NCBI RefSeq assembly: GCF_024166365.1
Contig: NC_064822.1
Location: 109,612,823-109,676,822 of the forward strand
Source of the DNA: Elephas maximus indicus
Taxonomy: Eukaryota > Chordata > Mammalia > Proboscidea > Elephantidae
DNA length: 64,000 nt
Direction: 5' to 3'
A program made the position numbers and the translations under genes. Positions 56,700-64,000 of this stretch are shown one piece after another; position 1 is the stretch's first letter; each line of letters starts with the position of its first letter. Under the pieces are notes generated by a model. That model saw only the letters and a list, made by a program, of their open reading frames with translations, was not told the DNA's origin and searched no databases.

Positions 56700-57990
56700 T
56701 GACATGACTTTAATCTATTAAAGCATGGGTCTCAACAGCCTCCTCCCAAGTGGTTTTCTCACCCGCCCAAAAAGTTTTTTAAAAAATCATGTATGCTCCA
56801 TGTTTTCATTCCTTCTTTACAGATTAGAGAAAGAAGACACTAGGAGTGGGCATGAATTGTCCAAGGTCAAGAGTTAAGGGCACAGCCTCCTGACTCCACT
56901 TTCTTTCCTTACATCCAGAGATGCCAATCTCTCACAGCTCTACAAGTTGAACTCTCAGCCTGGCCAGGAAAACCTGCCTCGAGGCCAAAAGTAGCTCTCA
57001 ACCACTATGAGAACCATACAGTGCTCCCACCTAGGATTTCCAACCCAACTCTGCTTCTCCTCCTCCACAAAGCCCTCCCTGATTTGGAAGCTTTGGTTCC
57101 TTTTTTTTGTTTGTTTGTTTCTCCCTGCATTGAACAACGCTGTCCAGTTATTCCTAAGTCAGGTCCTGGGTGTGAATCTCTTCTCTCCCATCAGGCCAGG
57201 GAAATGGGCCTATGTCTCCTCCCTCTCAACTACCATCCCCTAACCCTCCAACCCACCCATTTTCTTCACCACCACCTCCCACCTCCCAACCCTGACCCAA
57301 AACAGGTCTCCACTGTGTATGCGTGTGTGTGTAACCATGGGGACCCAGGAATTCTATCACCTCTTCATCAGGGGAAATTTTCACAGAAGCCCTAGGATCT
57401 CCACATCGGGTATAAACTTCTGGGTTTCCCTGGCCCTCTGGAGGCTATCTGGCTTGTTGTCTTCCCAGATTCCTTTCTTCCAGCTTCTCAGGTGAGGGGG
57501 CCCTCAGCTGGGATTGAACAAAAGAGAAGTCACATACCCTTTTTCTGCTTACCCATTTCTGAATAAAACTTAACAATTCAGGCAGGGCCTCCAAAGGTCT
57601 AGCCTCTAGGTATCCTACTTGAGCATGTTGTGCAATCTGATGAGGCAGGAAACAGCTGGGCCTCTCTACCAGACCCTGTTGGAAATCCTCCACGCTCCCC
57701 CCAACCCACACCCATGTCGTGTGCACCAGTCGACGGACCTCAACCACAGCAAAGTTTATTGGACAGCAAGGGCCAGTGAGGGCAGGAGTCCTCAAGAAGG
57801 ATGTTCTGTCTGGGTCAGAAAAGCAAACATGCACTCGGGGAGCTAGCAGACCTGCTTGGAAGACTTAGGTGCTCCTGTAGGGGTCTGTGTGGAGGCTCCT
57901 GTGCAATGCTTGGGGAGGTGCTATAGCACTACCTGGGCCTGGTAGTTCTGGGTGTTACTACAGGCTTTTTGGGTGTTATTGTAAATTCTG
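56700..57990. other. Unassigned sequence
   Basis: Possible old repeat pieces at 56725-56920, not assigned. The 124-129-residue frames (57021-57395 +, 57445-57834 -) have no recognisable domain. Confidence 0.35.
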
Positions 57991-58010
57991 GATGCTGTTG
58001 TAGAGTTTGG

Positions 58011-58178
58011 AAACCCTGGTGGTATAGTGGTTAAGAGCTACATCTGCTAACTGAAAGGTCAGCAGTTCGAATCCACCAAGAACTCCTTGGAAGCCCTATG
58101 GAGCAGTTCTACTCTGTCCTATAGGGTCACTATGAGTTGGAATAGACTCGATGGCAACTGGTTTGGTTTTGGTTTTTG
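58011..58178 (+). mobile_element. AfroSINE with perfect 14-bp TSD
   Basis: A near-consensus copy: AAACCCTGGTGGTATAGTGG, GCAGTTCGAATCCACC (B-box), CTATGAGTTGGAATAGACTC, GGTTTGGTTTTGG. A perfect duplication, GTTGTAGAGTTTGG, lies at 57997-58010 and 58179-58192. Confidence 0.95.
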
Positions 58179-58192
58179 GTTGTAGAGTTTGG

Positions 58193-60055
58193 GGTATTAT
58201 TCAGGAGTTACCCTGGAGACTATTGTGGGGTTTTCTGGGCTTCCTAGTAGGGTTGCTGCCGAGTTTCTATAGGGTTACTCTGGAAGGTCAGGAGCCTGTG
58301 TTACTGCCTGGGCCCACAAGAGGAGAAGGAGCTAGGGCTGAAAAAATAAAGTTAGAGAGTTTGCAGGGGGAAGGACAAAGGTGGCCCATGTTGCCAGAAG
58401 GAAAGGGGTAATCTGCAGACTTGAGGAAATGAGGCCTTGATCCACCCTGTCTTGGTATTCAGGTCCCAAGCCTCAGCCGACAATCTCATTTGTTGGCAGT
58501 GGGGGGTTGGGAATGAAGAAGGATCCTTGCTCCCTTGCAAGCGATTGCAGGTCAGACTTTGTGCATGTTCCTAGCTTTCTAAAGGGAGGAAGAACCAGGC
58601 ACAGGGGCCTAGGCAGTAGGATGGCCCCCCTAGGGATCCTCCATGGTCTTCCTGAGTGTGTGTCCCCAGCAACAACCAAGGTCTGAGCTCCCACTTCATG
58701 CTTTGAGCCCTGCCCTGGGTGCTGCAGGGAAGACTCCAAAGGAAACAGATATAGACCCTTCTTCTTGGAGACCCCAGTCTTACAGGGATGACAGACCTTC
58801 ATCTCAGGCTCAAGAAAATAAGTGGGGAATTGTCCTTGCAGCCGCATCATGGAAAGCTCCCTGAAAGAGGGGAGTGTGGCATAAGATCTGGGCAGAATGG
58901 TGGGAAGGAAGGGGTTCCCAAGCAGGAGCCAGGCTGAGGTAGGGTTTAGAGGTGAGCCAGGATGAAGGTGAGTTCTCACCCCAGAGACCTAGGGTAGGGA
59001 GAGAAGAGTCATTCACATTCATAGCCATCATTCACCTCACAAACATTTGCAAGAGTAGCTATGTATCAGCATGATATAGGGGACACAGAGGAGCACAGAG
59101 AGGAATCAGAGAGGCACGGACAGAACTAAGGAGGCTCCCAGAAATTCAGCCCCTCCCCCAAATACCAGCATCCACTTGCAGAGTCTCTGGGTCCATGCTA
59201 GCTAAGCTTCTGCCTCCATGCCTCTCCCTTCCAAAAGAAGCTCATTTTCCATAATTCTAGCTTCTCCTTTCCCAGGGTCCCACCCGGTGCCCCAGCCCCT
59301 GCCACTCAAATATGCCACCTTCCTTTCTTCTGGCAGACTTAAGAGCATCTTCTTAGCCACACCTACAGCAGCAGGGACTGGAGCTAGATATTCTGAGCAT
59401 CTTCCGAGCAGCAGGGAGGAGTGATGCCAGGGAGTCGCCCAAGAGGCCCAGGAAGGAATGGGTGAGCTTCTGAGTTCAGGCCTGAGATCCTCAGCCCGAC
59501 TTTGCATCTTGCTGGAAGAGGCATCATTCATCCGCCCAGGGGTGGAGATGGGGCAGGGGGAGGGGAATGAAAAACACCCACAGCCCATTAACCTACTTTT
59601 GCAACTTCATTAAAACAGAGTCTCCGACATGTCCCCATAAATTGTCTTCTGAGGAGGAAGCCAGATCCCACATTGAGCTCTGGCAGCAAAGCCTCCGAGG
59701 AAAGGCTGCAATGACCAGGGTGGAAGGGACACTGTGTGTGTGTGCGGGAGGGGGTCACCGAGAGGCTGTATAGGCTTGGCCAGTCCAGTTGCCTGCTACA
59801 GGATCTCCTGGGTGGGCAGGCCACTGGGTCTAGGGCAGGGAGGGGATTTTATATAATATTGTGCCATTCCTGCCCTGATCAAGAACTCTCAGAGCTTCCT
59901 GGAGCCCCTCATAATAAACCTAACCACTCTAACCCTTTAGAGGTCTCCTTCAAGAAGCCCCATTCTGTCCTGAAGCCCCCTTCTCCATGGTGTACAGAAG
60001 CCCCCAGCAGCCTCCAGAAAGCCGGAGGCCGGCACTGCCCTGGCTGGGGAAGGAG
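58193..60055. other. Unassigned sequence
   Basis: Possible L2 fragment near 59030-59110 (ACAAACATTTGCAAGAGTAGC). The 168-residue minus frame at 58473-58979 and others lack domains. Confidence 0.35.
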
Positions 60056-60059
60056 GCCT

Positions 60060-60395
60060 AGTTTAGTGGCAACAGCACTGACCCAGGTGTCAGCAGGGTC
60101 AGGTTCCCACTCCCCAGCAGGGTGACCTTGATCTAGGCCTCATAAGAGTAGTGACTGAGTGCACAAGTCCTGGAGAGGGAATGCCAGGGTTCAAATTCTG
60201 CCTTTGCCATTTAAGGAACTCTGCTAAGTTATATAACCTCTCATTGCCTTAGTTTCCTCAGGGGAATAACAACAATACCTTATAAAGTTGCTGAGTTGTA
60301 AATGGAATGACCCATGGAAAGTCCATAACCCTTAGGGCCTGGCACATCCTAGGGGGTCAATAAACAATAAAATATTGTTGTCATTGTTATGGACT
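60060..60395 (+). repeat. MIR SINE (one or two copies)
   Basis: AGTGACTGAGTGCACAAGTCC, CAGGGTTCAAATTCTGCC, TATATAACCTCTCATTGCC, TTAGTTTCCTCAGGGGAATA, then GGCCTGGCACATCC and TCAATAAACAATAAAATATTG. A partial copy precedes it at 60060-60130. Confidence 0.75.
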
Positions 60396-60404
60396 TATTT
60401 ATCT

Positions 60405-60600
60405 AGGGTTTCATGGACCTGAAAAGGACCTGGAAGTTCATGAGGAAATTGAGGCCTGGAGAGATGAAGTGACTAGGGTCAGAATCGGAACCCAAATTTT
60501 CTTCCACTGAATCCAAGGATCTTCCCCCTACACTTCCCCTCTGGGCCTCAGTGTCTTCATTTGTGCAATGAAGAGATTAGAGTAGACCAGCGGTTTCCTT
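60405..60600. repeat. MIR fragments, opposite orientations
   Basis: Reverse fragment to about 60535 (CATGAGGAAATTGAGGCCTGG; AGAGATGAAGTGACTAGGG), then forward (CTCTGGGCCTCAGTGTCTTC; ATTTGTGCAATGAAGAG). Confidence 0.6.
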
Positions 60601-61340
60601 CTTTCTTCTTCTTCCTCCTAGTCCTCCTCCTCCTTCTTTTGCCTTAGAACCTCTTTTCAAACAAACATGGCTCAGAACCCTAATATAAAAGTGCAGCTGC
60701 TCTGGAGAAAATCGTGGGGAGGGGGCTCTGGAGCCTGAGCAGTGGCTCTTCCTTCCTCTGCCCCAGTAGCAGCCCAGAGGCCTGTTGAAGCTCTGGGGCT
60801 TCACAGACCCCAGGTCAAGAGCCTGGCCCGGCTTGACCTCAAAGGCCTCCACCACTGGTCCTCTAGGAGGCTGTGCCCCAGAAAGAACAAGAACCTCCAA
60901 AACCACTTTGGGCGAGGAGGAGAGGCCTTAAGAAAGAAAGAACTGTGGTTAAGGATTGTTTCAACACCCTGTCTGCATAGAAAAGGGGCAGAGGAGGGAG
61001 GGATGCTGGGGAATGGACCATACTCCATGTAGAGTAGCTCCTTCTGCCTGCCTAGGTATCCCACCCTGACGTGTCTCCCCCTTCTCCCCGCTTCCCAGCT
61101 CTGAGCTGCCTGCTCTTCTACCATAGCTGCAGCCCAAGAAAACATGGCCATAAAACAGACATTTGCTTTAATTTTCACTTGAAGGGGCAATTTAGCACAG
61201 GCCGTTTGCAAGCTGTTGGAGTTCTTTACGAGGCTCTATCATGTTTTCCCCAAAATGCTCCCCCCAAGAGGATTCCTGGGGTCAAAGTTCACAGATAACT
61301 ATTTAGGGGGAAGATGGGTTAGAGAGAGCATGGGAGATTG

Positions 61341-61590
<250 letters not shown>

Positions 61591-61664
61591 TTGAAATCAG
61601 GTCAGGAGTGGCTGAGAAACTAAGGGCAAAAGAAAGTCAGGCCAGGCCAGCCCCTGGTCAGATG

Positions 61665-61745
61665 TTAGTGTTGTGTGACTTTGCCCAAACTTCCTCCCTC
61701 TCTGGGCCTCCTGCAGAGGCCAGTCCCAGTCATAAAAATGAAACA
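61665..61745 (+). repeat. MIR SINE fragment
   Basis: GTGTTGTGTGACTTTGCCC, AAACTTCCTCCCTCTCTGGG and CATAAAAATG fit the MIR core. Confidence 0.6.
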
Positions 61746-62880
61746 CTGTAACTCAGCCCCTGCCTCTGGGGCCCTCACGCATTTATTCACAATGACCTGG
61801 ATATTCATATTCACACCCAAACCAATTTCAATGAATCCTGACTTTGGCATTTTCTGCTCTGTGATCTCTGTTAACTCTCACTTCCAGCAACTTCAGCCCC
61901 CAACAAACTGCTGACCCTTCTCTGTCCTCAGTTTCCTCCTCTTAGGTTTCCCCTTGCTTTCTAGGGTCCTTCCTCCCTAGGAGAAACTGGTAGATTTTAC
62001 TAGATTCTCCCAGCTGCTCTGTGGTTAGGGGAAATCACCAACCCCACCTCCTTCCAAAGCTGGGCTTAGTTTCCTCTACCTCCATTTTCCCAGTTATCAC
62101 CTCTTCTCTCCAGAGCCATGGGCTGAAAGCCGTCAGTGGGAATAAGCCTCCCACACCATAAACAGAGCAGCTGCTCCCAAGTCTGGATGCACCGAGGTCC
62201 TTGGAGATCACAGAGTGGGTAGGGGCTGGGAAGTTGGGATCTTGGGGTCCCTGAACATACTCCAGTTCCCTTTCAGTTCCCTGCAAAGAAAGTGTCCTGC
62301 AGCACAGAGGTGTGGGGGTGTACTCTGGGGCCTTCATCCAATCCTCTCCCAGGGGTGACTTGGGAAGTAGGGGTGAGCCAGAAGCCATAATATAGGACAG
62401 GGGTCTCCCTTCATTCAGACCCCTCCTTCCTCATATTTCTGAGGAATTTTCCTGGCCTTTTTGAATAGTTACAACCTCAGTATTCTCAGGAAAGGGTGAT
62501 GAGGCAAGAGGGACATTTTTCAGGCTGGGAGAGACCCCAGAGGTCAGGGTAGATGGGGGGCAGGGTGTCTTGGAGGCAGGGGGATTGGGAATATGGGAAT
62601 CTGGGGTGGTGGGAAACCCTGTGATTCTCACAGAAATGGCATTTGCAAAGGAAACTCCACAAAAGGAGCTGACCCTTGGAAGCTCGCTGAGTCATTCTGT
62701 AGCCCAGTCCCTCCAAGCAGGCTGGGGATCAGGGACCCCATTTAGGCCTGATGTCAAGCACTGGGGATGATTTGAGAGGAGTTGAGTGTGGGTTCTCCCA
62801 GACACTTATTAAGGAGAAAGGAAACAGGGCAGAGCCCACAAGAGGAGAGAGGTGAAGGGAGAGGACCCAGTCACAACTCC
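61746..62880. other. Unassigned sequence
   Basis: Unique-looking, with frames up to 117 residues (62035-62388 -). No gene recognised. Confidence 0.35.
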
Positions 62881-62884
62881 CCAA

Positions 62885-63070
62885 ATATCTGAGAGCCTAC
62901 TATGTACTCTGTGGTATGAATTAAGCTTCCAGGTACTCGACCTTCTCTAACACACAAAAGAATCCTGTAACATTATCCCCATTTTTCATATAAACTGAGG
63001 GTGAAAGACATAAAGGAGCTAGTCTAAGATCACACAGATCTGAGACCAATCCTGAGTCAGGAGCTCTTAG
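62885..63070 (-). repeat. MIR SINE (diverged)
   Basis: GAGAGCCTACTATGTACTCTG, ATTATCCCCATTTTTCATAT, AAACTGAGGGTGAAAGAC, AGATCACACAG. Confidence 0.6.
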
Positions 63071-63184
63071 GACTCTTGGATTTAATTGTCATTGATCTAG
63101 TTACCACCTCCAGCCTCCTGAACCTCTATTTTGTAAGGGGTTATCTGCGCATCCATCTGTACTTGAGTGTCTGTCTACATCTTC

Positions 63185-63315
63185 ACAACCACAGAAAAAC
63201 AGATTCTTAGAGCAGGAGGTCCTACCTCCTCATGGTGCAGTTTGGGAAGCTGATGCCCAGAGAGGGGAAGCTGCTTGCCCAGGGTCACACAGCCAGGACG
63301 AGCCAAAGCAGGGAC
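63185..63315 (-). repeat. MIR-like fragment
   Basis: CTGATGCCCAGAGAGGGGAAG and CTGCTTGCCCAGGGTCACAC, AGCCAGGAC resembles reverse MIR. Confidence 0.5.
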
Positions 63316-63361
63316 TTAATCCAATTAAGATGGATGTTCCTCCCTGGAACCAGGTTCTAAG

Positions 63362-63830
63362 CTACTTATACATACTGATGCCAGGCACCATATAAGGCAC
63401 CGGGGAAATAAAGATGAATAAATACAGGCCCTGTCTTGAAAGGCTCAGAAGTGGGGAGACAGGTTCTCCCACTCCAAACTGTAGAGAGACTTATCCTCTA
63501 ACTGCCAAGCACTACATGCTAAGGAAGAAGTTGCTGTAAGCTAGGGCAGTCAAGAAAGGCTCCCTGGAGGAGGTGGGTCTAAACCAGTAGAGATGTGAGT
63601 GGGAAAAGGGCATTTGCCCTGGTGATCCATTCAGAAGTAGGAAATGTAAATGTATATGACCCAGTCTTCTTTAGGAAGATTCTTCTGCAGGATTACAGAT
63701 GAGGCTGAGGAGATAGGTTGGGGCCAGTTCAGAGACCTTGAGTGCTAGACTAGGGAGTCTGTGCTTTACCCCATGGACACTGGAAAGTCACGGAAGGCTT
63801 TTGTCTGGGGTAGGCGGGAAGCCAGAGGTT
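63362..63830 (-). repeat. L2 LINE 3' region
   Basis: Reverse L2: CTGATGCCAGGCACCATATAA, GGGGAAATAAAGATGAATAAA, AAAGGCTCCCTGGAGGAGGTG, CTAGACTAGGGAGTCTGTGC, CCATGGACACTGGAAAGTCA. Confidence 0.75.
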
Positions 63831-64000
63831 TATTAAGAAATTTACCCTGGAAGCAGCTCACAGGGCAGACTTCCTGGGAGCAGACCCAAGGCACACAGGC
63901 ATGCGTGTCCGTGTGTGATCTCTGGGTGAGGGTCTGTGTGTATGTATGCACATACATGTGCACATACACCTGGTGCTGAAACCAGGAAAGCCCAGTTTCA

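Overview
This window is nuclear DNA from a placental mammal of the clade Afrotheria, most likely an elephant or another paenungulate. The main evidence is about a dozen copies of the tRNA-derived AfroSINE, recognisable by its conserved head (GAACCCTGGTGGTGTAGTGG), its B-box (GTTCGAATCC) and its tail block (ATGAGTCGGAATCGACTCG, then GGCAACGGGTTTGGTTT). Several copies have clean target-site duplications. Four pieces of one lineage-specific L1-type 3' end and a background of old mammalian MIR and L2 elements point the same way. The species is inferred, not proven.

I find no protein-coding exon that I can support. All open frames are short, lack recognisable domains, and mostly fall in repeats, GC-rich island sequence, a purine tract or a GT microsatellite. 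The window reads as an intergenic or large-intron landscape with candidate regulatory DNA. I cannot name the orthologous locus.

Layout. 0-13.9 kb: three L1-type 3' ends, a nested L2/AfroSINE with a local ~165-bp duplication (3.7 and 5.0 kb), and a solo LTR with a perfect 5-bp TSD carrying a nested AfroSINE. 14-32 kb: MIR/L2-dense sequence, an AfroSINE pile-up at 23.5-24.3 kb, and conserved-looking AT-rich blocks with clustered homeodomain-type cores at 17.4, 23.1 and 31.9 kb. 33-36.3 kb: an AT-rich stretch with a short L1 tail and a perfect 24-bp inverted repeat, then a CpG-island domain (33.93-36.29 kb) that is the best promoter candidate; a compact CCAAT/E-box/CCAAT group lies near 34.25 kb. 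37-48.1 kb: a homopurine tract, more AfroSINEs, a tail-only L1 insertion of about 70 bp, possible mariner remnants, a small foldback and a MaLR LTR. 48-64 kb: mostly unique sequence with blocks of possible constraint (51.4, 53.5, 54.3 and 56.1 kb), a degenerate ~57-bp pyrimidine-rich minisatellite, and an uninterrupted (GT)123 array at 61.3 kb.

No new gene system is evident. The most unusual items are the minimal retrotransposition scars (43.4 and 40.4 kb), the perfect inverted repeat at 33.3 kb, the (GT)123 array, the local duplication at 3.7/5.0 kb and the island promoter candidate.
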